Shown here: positions 8,097 through 17,497 of the stretch, in pieces
Position numbering within the stretch: the stretch's first letter is position 1
How the letters are laid out: each line of letters starts with the position of its first letter
Notes under the pieces: model-generated
Told to the model about the DNA's origin: nothing
The model's input: only the letters and a program-made list of their open reading frames with translations
Database searches by the model: none
Source of the DNA: Psychromonas sp. SP041
GTDB taxonomy: Bacteria; Pseudomonadota; Gammaproteobacteria; Enterobacterales; Psychromonadaceae
Assembly (NCBI RefSeq): GCF_000470315.2
Contig: NZ_CBRF02000026.1
Location: forward strand, 1 to 64,000
Direction: 5' to 3'
DNA length: 64,000 nt
Program-made: the position numbers and the translations under genes

Positions 8097-8975
8097 ATGC
8101 CTAAAAATCAATTAGTGCTAATTGTTGATGACTCTCCAACAACGTTGAATATCTTAACGTCATGTCTTGAAAAGTCACATAAAGTCAAAGTAGCGACCAG
8201 TGGCGTTGAATGTTTGGAAATGTCAGAGCAGTTGCCACAACCCGATTTGATTTTACTTGATGTCACCATGCCTAATATGGATGGGTATGAAGTGTGCGAG
8301 CTGTTAAAAAGCAACCCTTTGACTGCCTCCATTCCAATTATTTTTGTGACAGGGTTAGAAGCAGAAGAAGATGAAGAGAGAGGCTTTTTAATTGGCGCAG
8401 TCGATTATATTACTAAACCGTTTAGTCAGGTCATCGTTCGCGCTCGTGTTAACACGCACTTAACGATTAAGCTGCAACAAGATAAATTAAATAAAATGGC
8501 ATTTTATGATCAATTAACAGGATTATATAATCGTCATTATTTAATGGATACCGCCGAACAGAAAGTCATTACTGCAAAGAATAATGCGTCATCTTTATGG
8601 GTGTTAATGATTGATATTGATCATTTTAAAATGGTTAATGATAATTACGGGCATGCTATTGGCGATCAGGTGTTGCAAAAGGTGGCGAATACTTTGCAGC
8701 TTGAATCCAGTAATATGGATTTGATTGCTCGATCGGGGGGCGAAGAATTTATTATTCTATTTGATTCATGCGAAGGCGAAGAGGCCGTTAATAAGTCGGT
8801 AGGCTTACTTGACGCAATAGAATCGCTTAATCCAAATGAGATTAATATTACGATCAGTATTGGTATGGCGAAATTGGAAGATACAGATAAAGATTTTGAT
8901 GGGGTATTAAAGCGTGCTGACGATGCTTTATATGAAGCAAAGAATAATGGTAGAAACAGAATTGAGATCGCTTAG
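8097..8975 (+). CDS. Response regulator with diguanylate cyclase output (REC-GGDEF)
   Basis: 292 residues. The receiver domain (about 5-120) has the acidic pair D11-D12, phospho-acceptor D55 in LLDVTMPNMDG, and a Thr and Lys of the switch (FVTG, ITKPF). The GGDEF domain (about 130-290) begins DQLTGLYNRHY and has the active-site motif SGGEEF, so c-di-GMP synthesis from two GTP is predicted. The usual RxxD inhibitory site before the motif is replaced by SNMD, so product inhibition is probably lost. The layout resembles PleD/WspR-type soluble regulators. No cognate histidine kinase is adjacent. Confidence 0.92.
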   Translation: MPKNQLVLIVDDSPTTLNILTSCLEKSHKVKVATSGVECLEMSEQLPQPDLILLDVTMPNMDGYEVCELLKSNPLTASIPIIFVTGLEAEEDEERGFLIGAVDYITKPFSQVIVRARVNTHLTIKLQQDKLNKMAFYDQLTGLYNRHYLMDTAEQKVITAKNNASSLWVLMIDIDHFKMVNDNYGHAIGDQVLQKVANTLQLESSNMDLIARSGGEEFIILFDSCEGEEAVNKSVGLLDAIESLNPNEINITISIGMAKLEDTDKDFDGVLKRADDALYEAKNNGRNRIEIA

Positions 8976-8985
8976 ATTTTATCTG

Positions 8986-9146
8986 ATACCAATGGAATTA
9001 AATAAGTGATCAGAGATTGCGCAGGAAAAATTAACACTAATAAGGCGTGAGTTGTAGGAATAGTTGTTCTCACTTCAAAACTCACAACGCAGTTAGGGGT
9101 GATTTTAACTAGCAAGAATGATCACCTTATTAATTATTTTGGTATG
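8986..9146. repeat. MITE-like dispersed repeat, copy 1 (161 bp, terminal inverted repeats)
   Basis: The segment begins ATACCAATGGAATTAAATAA and ends TTATTAATTATTTTGGTAT; the two ends are imperfect inverted repeats of about 27 bp. Inside is a second inverted repeat, GGCGTGAGTTGT against ACTCACAACGC. Related copies occur at 28020-28176 and, truncated, at 31091-31200. It starts about 10 bp after the REC-GGDEF stop and could also act as a transcript-end structure. Confidence 0.75.
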
Positions 9147-9280
9147 AATCTTTAAAGATGAGATTTAAAACCTTACTTTTGTTCTCTTATTTTTTAAAGA
9201 TTACTTTGGGGAATATAGGTTTTTAGCAACGTTGAGTTTTTAAAATGTTTAATGTGTTATTTAATAGAAAATAACGTTCA

Positions 9281-9380
9281 TTTAATATAAAGCAGCTTTC
9301 ATGATATAAAGTAACATCCACTTAATATAAAGCAGCTCTCATGGCATAAAGTAATATCCACTTAATATGAAACAGTCACT
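9281..9380. repeat. 40-bp direct tandem repeat, 2.5 copies
   Basis: Units start at 9281, 9321 and 9361 with TTAATATAAAGCAGC and differ at a few positions; the third is partial and more diverged. The preceding 40 bp may be an even older unit. No open frame runs through it. The rest of 9147-9535 is AT-rich and holds nothing else I recognise. Confidence 0.75.
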
Positions 9381-9535
9381 TGCCTAATAAAATACAATCA
9401 TTTACCTGTCAAAACTCAATTGCTTAGCTAGTCAAAAGTCTTATCCAGTCAACATAAGATGTAACATTAAAAATACTGACATCCTTTTTAAAATCAATCA
9501 GAAGAAATAGTGTTAGCTACAAAAGGCTAGAAACA

Positions 9536-9560
9536 AAAATGACAACCGAAGTTGCCATTT
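9536..9560 (-). terminator. Terminator of the rplY-pth-ychF operon
   Basis: On the minus strand ATGGCAAC-TTCG-GTTGTCAT forms a stem with a UUCG tetraloop, followed by TTTTTGTTT. It lies 25 bp beyond the ychF stop. Confidence 0.85.
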
Positions 9561-9584
9561 TAGAGTTACGTTAAAGTAAGCTAA

Positions 9585-10676
9585 TTAAACATTAAAACGG
9601 AAGTGGATAACATCACCGTCTTTAGTCACGTAAGACTTACCTTCTAAACGCCATTTACCTGCTTCTTTTGCGCCAGCTTCGCCTTTAAATTCAACGAAAT
9701 CTTCATATCCAATGATTTCAGCACGGATAAAACCACGCTCAAAGTCAGTATGAATTTTGCCTGCTGCTTGTGGTGCAGTTGCGCCAACAGGGACAGTCCA
9801 AGCACGTACTTCTTTAACGCCTGCAGTGAAGTAAGTTTGAAGATGTAATAATTCATAACCGCTGTAAATTACACGATTAAGGCCTGGCTCACTTTGGCCA
9901 ATACCTTCTAAAAATTCTGCTTTATCTTCATCGTCCAGCTCTGCAATTTCAGACTCAATAGCAGCACAAACTGGCACAACAACAGCACCTTCTTTTTCTG
10001 CAATTTCACGTACTTTATCTAAGAATGGATTGTCTTCAAAACCATCTTCAGCAACGTTAGCAATGTACATTGTTGGCTTCAGTGTTAAGAAACTAAGGTA
10101 TTCAATGGCTGCTAATTCTTCTTTTTCAAGATCTAAACTTCTAACCATACCGTCAGCTTCTAGATGTGCTTTAATTTTTTCTAGAACAGGTACTTCAAAT
10201 TTAGCGTCTTTATCGCCGCCTTTTGCTTTCTTAACTAAACGTAAGATAGCACGGTCACAGCTTTCTAAGTCAGCTAGTGCTAACTCTGTATTAATGATGT
10301 CAATATCTTCTTGTGGGTCGATTTTACCCGCAACATGAACGATATTATCATCTTGGAAACAACGTACAACATGTCCTATTGCATCTGTTTCACGAATATT
10401 TGCTAGGAACTTATTACCTAGGCCTTCACCTTTTGATGCGCCTTCAACCAAACCTGCGATATCAACAAATTCCATGGTCGTTGGTAACACTTTCTGCGGA
10501 TTTACAATCGCAGCTAGTTTATCTAAACGTGGATCAGGTACTGGAACGATGCCTGTATTTGGCTCGATAGTACAAAAAGGAAAGTTAGCCGCTTCAATGC
10601 CTGCTTTTGTTAACGCATTAAAAAGGGTAGATTTACCAACGTTGGGTAAACCAACAATACCACATTTAAAACCCAT
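9585..10676 (-). CDS. ychF: Redox-regulated ATPase YchF (OLA1 family)
   Basis: 363 residues, the normal length. An Obg-related P-loop protein that prefers ATP and is linked to ribosome and stress functions. [15 protein letters not shown] lies near residue 8, followed by TIEPNTG and the [17 protein letters not shown] segment. The C-terminal TGS domain ends in HFRFNV. An AGGAT ribosome site precedes ATG 10676. It is last in the leftward rplY-pth-ychF operon, 23 bp after pth. The pth-ychF pairing is the same as in E. coli. Confidence 0.97.
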   Translation of the reverse strand: MGFKCGIVGLPNVGKSTLFNALTKAGIEAANFPFCTIEPNTGIVPVPDPRLDKLAAIVNPQKVLPTTMEFVDIAGLVEGASKGEGLGNKFLANIRETDAIGHVVRCFQDDNIVHVAGKIDPQEDIDIINTELALADLESCDRAILRLVKKAKGGDKDAKFEVPVLEKIKAHLEADGMVRSLDLEKEELAAIEYLSFLTLKPTMYIANVAEDGFEDNPFLDKVREIAEKEGAVVVPVCAAIESEIAELDDEDKAEFLEGIGQSEPGLNRVIYSGYELLHLQTYFTAGVKEVRAWTVPVGATAPQAAGKIHTDFERGFIRAEIIGYEDFVEFKGEAGAKEAGKWRLEGKSYVTKDGDVIHFRFNV

Positions 10677-10699
10677 GATTTTATCCTATTAATTAACTA

Positions 10700-11290
10700 T
10701 TATTGTGCTTTGAAGCTATGTAAGCGATTCATCGCTTTTTCTATACCGTCAACACCTAAAATATGTGTGCAACGCGCTGCTTCATCGATACTTTGCTCGA
10801 TCAAATTCTGTTCTGTACTTGTTGCTTTACCAAGTACATAACCGCTAACACGACTTTTATCGCCAGGGTGGCCGATACCAATACGTAAACGGTAAAAATT
10901 TTTATTATTGCCTAACTTGGAAATGATATCTCGCAAACCATTATGTCCACCATGACCGCCACCAAGTTTAAATTTGGCAACACCCGGTGGGATGTCTAAC
11001 TCATCGTGAGCGACTAAAATTTCTTCTGGTTTGATTTGGTAGAACTTCGCCATTGCGATAACAGCTTTGCCACTAAGATTCATGAAGGTAGATGGAACTA
11101 ATAAACGGATGTCATTACCAGCAAACTGAATACGTCCGGTTAGACCAAAAAATTTAGCTTCAGGTTTTAATTGAATATTTTCTTGAGAGGCGAGTTGTTG
11201 TAAGTACCATTGTCCGGCATTGTGTCGAGTATTTGCATATTCGGGGCCTGGATTAGCCAGGCCCACAAGCAATTTAATCGTAGTTGACAC
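10700..11290 (-). CDS. pth: Peptidyl-tRNA hydrolase
   Basis: 196 residues. It releases peptidyl-tRNA that drops off ribosomes by cleaving the ester bond. The N-terminal [17 protein letters not shown] holds the catalytic His and the conserved Asn. FMNLSGKAV and HDELDIPPG follow, then [12 protein letters not shown], all family landmarks. The start is GTG at 11290, only 2 bp after the rplY stop, so translation is probably coupled to rplY. It sits upstream of ychF. Confidence 0.97.
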   Translation of the reverse strand: MSTTIKLLVGLANPGPEYANTRHNAGQWYLQQLASQENIQLKPEAKFFGLTGRIQFAGNDIRLLVPSTFMNLSGKAVIAMAKFYQIKPEEILVAHDELDIPPGVAKFKLGGGHGGHNGLRDIISKLGNNKNFYRLRIGIGHPGDKSRVSGYVLGKATSTEQNLIEQSIDEAARCTHILGVDGIEKAMNRLHSFKAQ

Positions 11291-11292
11291 GA

Positions 11293-11919
11293 TTACTCAG
11301 CAGCGTCAGCTGCTTCTGTTGTTGCTTCTTCTTCGTCTTCTGCTACTACTTTCTTAGCTGTGATAGCTAATAAAGGTAAGTCATGCTCTTCGCCTTTGAT
11401 CAGCTCAACAGACTCAACACCTTTTGGTAATACAACGTCAGAGATGTGAACTGTTTGACCAATTTCAACATTTGCGATGTCTACTTCAATGAATGCAGGT
11501 AAATCAGCTGGTAAACAAGTTACTTCTAATTCGTTTGCTAAGTGAGCAATAACGCCACCATTTTTAACAGCTGTAGCAGTATCTTCGTTTAAGAAGTGTA
11601 GTGGTACAGTAGTTTGTAATGCGTGAGTTGCGTCAACACGTAAAAGGTCTAAATGTTGGATACGCTCTTTGAAAGAGTGACGTTGGATATCTTTAAGCAA
11701 TACTTGCTCAGCAACACCATCGATTTCTAGGCTTAATACTGAAGAGTAAAATGCTTCGATGCCTTCAACTTTCATTAATTCTTTGTGTTCGAAAGTAAGT
11801 GAAACAGGATCTTTTCCTGAACCGTATACAACACCAGGTGTATGGTCTGTGTGACGTAGGCGGCGGCTCGCACCTTTCCCTAAATCTGTACGGGTTGTAG
11901 CTACTAATGTAATTGACAT
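11293..11919 (-). CDS. rplY: 50S ribosomal protein bL25, long (CTC/TL5) form
   Basis: 208 residues: an N-terminal 5S-rRNA-binding bL25 domain (about 1-95) plus the C-terminal beta domain found in the general stress protein CTC/TL5 form. E. coli L25 has only the first domain (94 residues). The C-terminus is very acidic ([15 protein letters not shown]). ATG 11919 is preceded by GGAG at good spacing. It is first gene of the rplY-pth-ychF operon. Confidence 0.96.
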   Translation of the reverse strand: MSITLVATTRTDLGKGASRRLRHTDHTPGVVYGSGKDPVSLTFEHKELMKVEGIEAFYSSVLSLEIDGVAEQVLLKDIQRHSFKERIQHLDLLRVDATHALQTTVPLHFLNEDTATAVKNGGVIAHLANELEVTCLPADLPAFIEVDIANVEIGQTVHISDVVLPKGVESVELIKGEEHDLPLLAITAKKVVAEDEEEATTEAADAAE

Positions 11920-12034
11920 GGTAAAACTCCATTGTTGAAAAAAACAAAATGTCTCTTCAAATTAAAATAGATTATCGTTTGCGACCAGCGATAACCGCCT
12001 TCCCACCAAAAAGGGTGTATAAAAAAGGCGCGCC

Positions 12035-12063
12035 ATAGTAACCCAGTAAAGACTTTTGTACAA
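12035..12063 (-). promoter_or_regulatory. Probable sigma-70 promoter for rplY-pth-ychF
   Basis: On the minus strand TTGTAC (12058-12063) and TACTAT (12035-12040) are 17 bp apart, followed by GGCGCGCC, a GC-rich discriminator as on ribosomal-protein promoters. It would give a leader of about 110 nt before rplY, AT-rich in its proximal half. Confidence 0.65.
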
Positions 12064-12071
12064 TTTAAATG

Positions 12072-12104
12072 CAAAAAAAAACGCTTATTCATGACAAATA
12101 AGCG
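12072..12104 (-). terminator. Terminator of the lolB-ispE-prs operon
   Basis: On the minus strand CGCTTATT-loop-AATAAGCG (12082-12104) is followed by a run of nine T residues. It lies 60 bp after the prs stop and separates prs from the rplY promoter. Confidence 0.88.
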
Positions 12105-12164
12105 CTTTAAAAAATACATATCAAATAGAGGGTAACTATCTATTTGATTTTTAGTAATAGAATC

Positions 12165-13112
12165 TTAGTAATGGAACATTGCAGAAATTGATTCTTCATT
12201 ACTAACGCGACGAATCGCTTCAGCTAACATACCACTTAAAGTAAGTTGTTTAACTTTACCTGTTGCTAAGATTTCAGCCGTTAGTGGGATAGAGTCAGTT
12301 ACAATGAATTCATCGATTACTGAATTTTTAATGTTCTCTACTGCTGAGCCAGAGAATACTGCGTGTGTTGCGTAAGCATATACAGAAAGTGCACCACGTT
12401 CTTTAAGTGCAGCAGCTGCTTGACATAATGTACCACCAGTATCGATCATATCATCTACGATAATACAGTTACGACCTTCAACATCACCAATTAAGTGCAT
12501 TACTTGTGCAACGTTTGCTTTAGGGCGACGTTTATCAATGATTGCTAGGTCAGCATCATCTAATAGTTTTGCATGTGCACGTGCACGTACAACACCACCA
12601 ATATCAGGCGATACGATCATTGGGTTGTCTAATTTTTTCTCTAACATATCTTCTAATAGCACAGAGCTACCGAATACGTTATCAACAGGCACATCAAAGA
12701 AGCCTTGAATTTGCTCTGCATGTAAATCAACAGTCATTACACGGTCAACACCAACGTTAGAAAGAAAGTCTGCGACGACTTTTGCTGTAATTGGAACACG
12801 GCTTGAACGAACACGACGGTCTTGACGAGCGTAACCAAAGTATGGGATTACAGCGGTAATACGACCAGCAGATGCACGACGAAGGGCATCGATCATCACG
12901 ATCAATTCCATTAAGTTATCATTGGTTGGTGCACATGTAGATTGCACGATGAAAATATCATCACCACGAACATTCTCATTAATTTGCACGTGAATTTCGC
13001 CATCACTGAAACGACCTACGTCAGCGCTTCCTAGTTTGATGAAAAGACGATCTGCTATTTTCTGAGCTAGATCGGGTGTTGCGTTACCTGCAAATAGTTT
13101 CATGTTTGGCAC
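12165..13112 (-). CDS. prs: Ribose-phosphate pyrophosphokinase (PRPP synthase)
   Basis: 315 residues from GTG 13112, matching the E. coli length and N-terminus ([19 protein letters not shown]). It makes PRPP from ribose 5-phosphate and ATP for nucleotide, His, Trp and NAD synthesis. Landmarks are the ATP loop YARQDRR, the PRPP-binding [10 protein letters not shown] and the C-terminal ISAMF. A longer frame from ATG 13166 exists, but GAGGTCC just before the GTG supports the shorter start. It is last of the lolB-ispE-prs operon; 64 bp separate it from ispE. Confidence 0.96.
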   Translation of the reverse strand: MPNMKLFAGNATPDLAQKIADRLFIKLGSADVGRFSDGEIHVQINENVRGDDIFIVQSTCAPTNDNLMELIVMIDALRRASAGRITAVIPYFGYARQDRRVRSSRVPITAKVVADFLSNVGVDRVMTVDLHAEQIQGFFDVPVDNVFGSSVLLEDMLEKKLDNPMIVSPDIGGVVRARAHAKLLDDADLAIIDKRRPKANVAQVMHLIGDVEGRNCIIVDDMIDTGGTLCQAAAALKERGALSVYAYATHAVFSGSAVENIKNSVIDEFIVTDSIPLTAEILATGKVKQLTLSGMLAEAIRRVSNEESISAMFHY

Positions 13113-13176
13113 TGTGAGGACCTCTTTCATCCTGTTGATTTGGCTAATGGCATATGTCATTAACAAGTGTAATCAA

Positions 13177-14049
13177 TTATAAAGCAAATTGATTAGTCTG
13201 ATTTTTTGTAGTCAATAATTCACGAAGTGGTGAAATATTTAAGCCTTCCGCGGTGAAGCAATTCAACCATTCTGGCGTTTTTTGTGCTAATAACTCAGCT
13301 TCATTAGCATGGCTAAATGTGCTAAAAACACATGCGCCTGTCCCTGTCATTTGAGTTGGTGCGTATTCTAGCAACCAGTCGATAGTATTAGCAACCTCAG
13401 GATAATGTTTTTTAACACAAGGCTCACAATCATTTGTCCATTTATTGCTCATAAGTTCTTGGTGGGAAAGCTTTTTACTGTCTCTTTTTAAATTTGGATT
13501 TTTAAAAACAGCAGGCGTAGAAATATGGCAACTTGGGACGGCAATCAAATAGTGTGATTGTGCAGGGGAAACCGAATTGAGCTTTTCACCAACGCCTTCT
13601 GCAATGGCTGCTTTTCCGTGAATAAAAATAGGCACGTCAGCACCTAAGCTTTTACCCAATTCAGACAAGGTTTGTTGGCTTACGTTTAAATCCCAATGAT
13701 AATTTAATGCGACTAATGTGGTTGCTGCATCTGAAGAACCGCCGCCTAAGCCACCACCCATCGGTAAGTTTTTCTCTAACTCGATATGTGCACCAAGCGG
13801 ACAGTCAGCATGCTTTTTAAGTAACATCGCTGCTTTATAAATGAGGTTACTTTCAAGTGGTACATCAGGAATAGCCGGACTAATGGTTATGTTACCGCTC
13901 ATATTGGCATTAATGTTTAGGTAATCACAACGGTCAATGAATTGAAACAACGTTTGTAATTCATGGTAACCATCAGAACGTTGTCCTGTGATGTACAGAA
14001 AAAGATTTAATTTAGCTGGCGCAGGCCAGCGAATAGTATCTGGTTGCAT
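13177..14049 (-). CDS. ispE: 4-diphosphocytidyl-2-C-methyl-D-erythritol kinase
   Basis: 290 residues from ATG 14049 (MQPDTIRWPAPAKLNLFLY), the start that matches the family. An ATG 30 bp upstream would overlap lolB. A GHMP kinase of the MEP isoprenoid pathway that phosphorylates CDP-methylerythritol. The ATP motif PMGGGLGGGSSDAAT lies near residue 90, and the C-terminal TGTGACVFS is also typical. It begins 11 bp after the lolB stop, so the two are one transcription unit with prs, as in E. coli. Confidence 0.95.
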   Translation of the reverse strand: MQPDTIRWPAPAKLNLFLYITGQRSDGYHELQTLFQFIDRCDYLNINANMSGNITISPAIPDVPLESNLIYKAAMLLKKHADCPLGAHIELEKNLPMGGGLGGGSSDAATTLVALNYHWDLNVSQQTLSELGKSLGADVPIFIHGKAAIAEGVGEKLNSVSPAQSHYLIAVPSCHISTPAVFKNPNLKRDSKKLSHQELMSNKWTNDCEPCVKKHYPEVANTIDWLLEYAPTQMTGTGACVFSTFSHANEAELLAQKTPEWLNCFTAEGLNISPLRELLTTKNQTNQFAL

Positions 14050-14060
14050 AATAAGCTCGA

Positions 14061-14672
14061 TTAATTTTCTACTTTCCATTGATTAATGGCAATTTTAAGG
14101 CGGATATTATCGCGTTTAAGATCAACTCTCTTTGGTAGGGCTATGCCAGAGAAATTTTGATATTGTTGAAAGCTAACTTCCCATAGGTTTTGACTAGCAT
14201 CTAAACCTAAAATATCACTGACTTGTTGTTGGTCATTTAGTTGGTATGACGCATTAGCAGGGTTACTTTTAATCCATTGTTGTAAAGCTGAAATAGGTAA
14301 GTCTAGGCCGGGAGATAACTGTTTAATTAATGTGTTCGCATCTTGCCCTGTAAATACTTCATCATCGTTATTAATGATCTCAACACCTTGTGCATTTTTA
14401 GTGACTTGCAAAATTCGGGTACCAATAAAGGTGGTTAATTGAATAGAATAATTATCGCCTTGTTGTTTCCAGTAAATATTTGCCGTTTGGCGTTCTTTTT
14501 CTAGAAAAATGGCTAATTTACCAGTGAGGGTCCAATGATCAAGTTGTTGTAACTTTTGTTGCTGTTGCTCCCAGGTTAGGTTCGTTGGTAAAGGGACATC
14601 TTCAATATCTGATGCGAATTGCGAACAACCTGAAAGCATCCCAACGAGAAGCAATAATAGAATTTTTTTCAT
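14061..14672 (-). CDS. lolB: Outer-membrane lipoprotein LolB
   Basis: 203 residues. A lipoprotein signal peptide MKKILLLLLVGMLSGC has its lipobox Cys at position 16. It is the outer-membrane receptor that takes lipoproteins from LolA and inserts them. The central W-x-x-x-G-K-L-A-I block (HWTLTGKLAI) and the C-terminal RVDLKRDNIRLKIAINQW match the family. It opens the lolB-ispE-prs operon. In many gammaproteobacteria hemA is divergent from lolB; here its place is taken by a c-di-GMP gene. Confidence 0.93.
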   Translation of the reverse strand: MKKILLLLLVGMLSGCSQFASDIEDVPLPTNLTWEQQQQKLQQLDHWTLTGKLAIFLEKERQTANIYWKQQGDNYSIQLTTFIGTRILQVTKNAQGVEIINNDDEVFTGQDANTLIKQLSPGLDLPISALQQWIKSNPANASYQLNDQQQVSDILGLDASQNLWEVSFQQYQNFSGIALPKRVDLKRDNIRLKIAINQWKVEN

Positions 14673-15145
14673 TTTAAAAACCAGTCATAAAAAGTGTTTT
14701 TAATATAACAAAATATTTAATTGATAGCTTCGTTACTCTGCAAAAATATTTAGGTGAAGATACTGCTTCAGTAAAAAAGGATACGAAGGCATTTAAAGCA
14801 ACAATACTTTTGAGATCCTATTCCTCAAATTAAGTCGTCAAAGTGGCTCATTTTTCTTTTTCTGCTACTTTTAAATGAGTGTCAACGAAACCTTTAACTT
14901 AGGTAAAGTATGTACATATAGCTTTTTAGTGACGAATATAATAAAAAGTTATTACTTTAGAGGTGTTTTTATATCATTAATAAGCTTGGTTATAATAGAA
15001 TAGCTTTATTCTAGTGTCGAAATGTTTTCATCCGCTACAAGCTACTGTCATAAATAGTGTGTTGATAAATGAATTAATAGCATTGATAAATATAGTTTTT
15101 TGAAAATAATATATAGGGCGTCAAGATTGATTAAGGGTAATTATC
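14673..15145. other. Divergent intergenic region, 473 bp
   Basis: AT-rich spacer between lolB (leftward) and the GAF-GGDEF-EAL gene (rightward). It must carry both promoters, but I cannot assign boxes with confidence. No repeat, RNA gene or coding frame was recognised. There is no trace of hemA. Confidence 0.5.
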
Positions 15146-17017
15146 ATGCATTTATTGGATAAGTTTTTAACATTACAACAATCCTTAACAAAATTAGGTG
15201 TGCAAAATAGTCGATCTGAAAAAGATGACTCAGATATTAAAATACAAGTTATTTTAAAATCTTGTTGCCAATTATTAAATGTAGCCCGTGCAAGCTTATG
15301 GTTGTTTAGCAAAGATAAAAAAAGCATCGTGTGTCAATATCTTTATATTAAAGCTGACGATAAATTTGAAAGTGGTTTGGAAATGCTTGAACCTGCTTGT
15401 CCTGATTATTTTAAAGCACTTAATACTAGCAGAATTATTAATGCCGATAATGCTCAAACAGATGACCGTACCCGAGAGTTTTTAGAGGAGTATTTAACGC
15501 CTCTTAATATAATGTCAATGCTCGATGCCCCAATCTTTAGAGAGGGTGAACTCGCTGGCGTGCTTTGTATAGAACAAACAATAACACCTCAAATTTGGGA
15601 TATGGCTGAAATATCTTATTCCGTTTCGGTAGCTGATAGCATTTCATTAATTTATGCCCAATCTTACTGGTTTTCGGAAAAGCAAAAAATGCGTTATATG
15701 GAAAGAGTCGATCCATTAACCTGTTTGGAAAACCGCTTGTTTTTTCAAAAAAGAATCACTCAAGATATAACGCATGCTGTCGATGACAATCAATTTGCTG
15801 TGATCTTGATTGGTTTGGATGATTTTACCAATATTAATACCCGGTTTAGTTATGATTTCGCTAATAAACTACTGTGTGAAATTGCTCGCCGTTTAGAAAA
15901 TATCACATCTGATGTACCTTACAATCTCTCCAGAGTGGGTGGTGATCTCTTTGCTTTGTGGTTACCTTCGATCAAAAACCAAAGTCAATTGGATAAAATA
16001 ACTTTAGACATTAAAGAAAAATTTACTGAGGCATTTAAAACTTTTACCAATGAAATGATCTACTTAACAGCGAGTATAGGCATTATTAGTTGCCATATAA
16101 ATGAACTAGTAGATAAAGATCCGTTGCGTAAAGCTGAAATCGCTATGTTAAAAGCGAAAAAAGAAGGCAATGGTTTAGTCTCTTACTTTAATCCTATCTG
16201 GTTAATTGAACATCAAGAAGAAGCAATACTTGAAAAAGAGTTTGTCAATGCGTTGAATGATGGTCAAATTGTTCCTTTTTATCAGCCAATTATAAAGCAA
16301 GATTACCAGTCTTCAGGTTTTGCTTTAGAGGCATTAGTACGTTGGTTGCATCCCACTAAAGGGGTGATTTCACCTTATATTATTTTACCTATTGCTAAGC
16401 GCTTAGGGTTAATGGGTGAACTGGGTAATGTTATCTTCGAACAAACCTGTATCGATATTAAACAGTTTATTCATTTAGGATTAAATCTTAAAAAAGTGTC
16501 TGTAAATATTTCTTCGGAACAATTATTTTCTTCATTGTTAATTAAACAAATAGGAGATTGTTTAGATAGATATCAGGTGTCGACATCATTAATTGAATTT
16601 GAAATAGTAGAAGAATTACTTTCAGGTGATTTTGACGTTTTATCTAACCAAATGGAAAAATTAACTGACCTAGGTATTAATTTATCTATCGATGATTTTG
16701 GAACGGGTTACTCATCATTATCTCGTTTAAAGAACTTAAATGTTTCTAAGTTAAAAATTGATAAGTCTTTTGTCGATGGATTACCTAATGATGAAGGGGA
16801 TATATGTATTATTCGTTCAATCATCGGTCTTGCTAAAGGAATGGGACTGCAATTAGTGGCTGAAGGTGTGGAATGTGAAGAACAGGCTCAATGGCTATTT
16901 GAAAATGGTTGTGATTACCTGCAAGGGTACTTAATCTCTAAGCCTGTCCACTCTACTGAAATCATTAAGCTGATGTCTCAAAAGAATGATTTTTTTGCTG
17001 TAAACACTAAACACTAA
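15146..17017 (+). CDS. GAF-GGDEF-EAL protein, predicted c-di-GMP phosphodiesterase
   Basis: 623 residues, cytoplasmic. A GAF sensor domain (about 20-165) is followed by a GGDEF domain (about 185-340) whose motif has become VGGDLF near residue 264, so cyclase activity is unlikely. The EAL domain (about 365-610) is intact: EALVRW near 394, plus SIDDFGTGYSSL, KIDKSF and VAEGVE. The degenerate GGDEF may act as a GTP-sensing module. A GGG ribosome site precedes ATG 15146. The final codons and the stop lie inside a 7-bp tandem repeat (17001-17112), so the C-terminus NTKH is repeat-encoded. Confidence 0.92.
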   Translation: MHLLDKFLTLQQSLTKLGVQNSRSEKDDSDIKIQVILKSCCQLLNVARASLWLFSKDKKSIVCQYLYIKADDKFESGLEMLEPACPDYFKALNTSRIINADNAQTDDRTREFLEEYLTPLNIMSMLDAPIFREGELAGVLCIEQTITPQIWDMAEISYSVSVADSISLIYAQSYWFSEKQKMRYMERVDPLTCLENRLFFQKRITQDITHAVDDNQFAVILIGLDDFTNINTRFSYDFANKLLCEIARRLENITSDVPYNLSRVGGDLFALWLPSIKNQSQLDKITLDIKEKFTEAFKTFTNEMIYLTASIGIISCHINELVDKDPLRKAEIAMLKAKKEGNGLVSYFNPIWLIEHQEEAILEKEFVNALNDGQIVPFYQPIIKQDYQSSGFALEALVRWLHPTKGVISPYIILPIAKRLGLMGELGNVIFEQTCIDIKQFIHLGLNLKKVSVNISSEQLFSSLLIKQIGDCLDRYQVSTSLIEFEIVEELLSGDFDVLSNQMEKLTDLGINLSIDDFGTGYSSLSRLKNLNVSKLKIDKSFVDGLPNDEGDICIIRSIIGLAKGMGLQLVAEGVECEEQAQWLFENGCDYLQGYLISKPVHSTEIIKLMSQKNDFFAVNTKH

Positions 17018-17112
17018 ACACTAAACACTAAACACTAAACACTAAACACTAAACACTAAACACTAAACACTAAACACTAAACACTAAACACTAAACACTA
17101 AATACTAAACTC
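17001..17112. repeat. Heptanucleotide tandem repeat (TAAACAC), 14 perfect copies plus two variants
   Basis: Fourteen exact 7-bp units run from 17001 to 17098, followed by TAAATAC and TAAACTC. The first two and a half units are inside the GAF-GGDEF-EAL gene and encode its last residues and TAA. As 7 is not a multiple of 3, copy-number change cannot extend the protein, because the first units already supply the stop. Confidence 0.97.
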
Positions 17113-17300
17113 ATTCTTTAAAGAGTAGAAAAGGCATATATGTTTGTTTTTTCTCTTTTTTGAAGGGTAATTTACTGTTCATTGAATGCCATCAGTAATG
17201 GCCTTAATAGCCCGAGTGAATATTTTTTAACAGACCAGGTATTAACCAAACTAGATATTAACAAACAGTGTTTTTCGATATGAGTATATAAAATATGAAA

Positions 17301-17324
17301 AGCCCCTGCAAAAAAGCAAGGGCT
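17301..17324. terminator. Hairpin between convergent genes, likely recN terminator
   Basis: AGCCCCTGC-AAAAAA-GCAAGGGCT pairs 8 of 9 bases. On the minus strand it is followed by TTTTCATATTTT, a moderately T-rich tract, so it suits leftward termination after recN. The rightward side has no T-run. Confidence 0.5.
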
Positions 17325-17365
17325 AGATGATGTTAGTCATGTGGCTGTTATTTGAACAATGAGTT

Positions 17366-17497
17366 TTAACTATTAACTATTAACTATTAACTATTAACTA
17401 TTAACTATTAACTATTAACTATTAACTATTAACTATTAACTATTAACTATTAACTATTAACTATTAACTATTAACTATTAACTATTAACTATTAACA
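17366..17497. repeat. Heptanucleotide tandem repeat (TTAACTA), 18 copies
   Basis: Eighteen 7-bp units run from 17366 to 17491, with a partial unit to 17497. The rightmost units overlap the 3' end of recN, which is read leftward: the last residues IVNS and the TAA come from the repeat. The unit differs from the TAAACAC array 250 bp away, though both are 7-mers of similar base composition. Confidence 0.97.

Noticed and set aside
17001-17497. Possible CRISPR array
   Set aside because: The 7-bp units have no spacers and no cas genes are near; they are simple tandem repeats.
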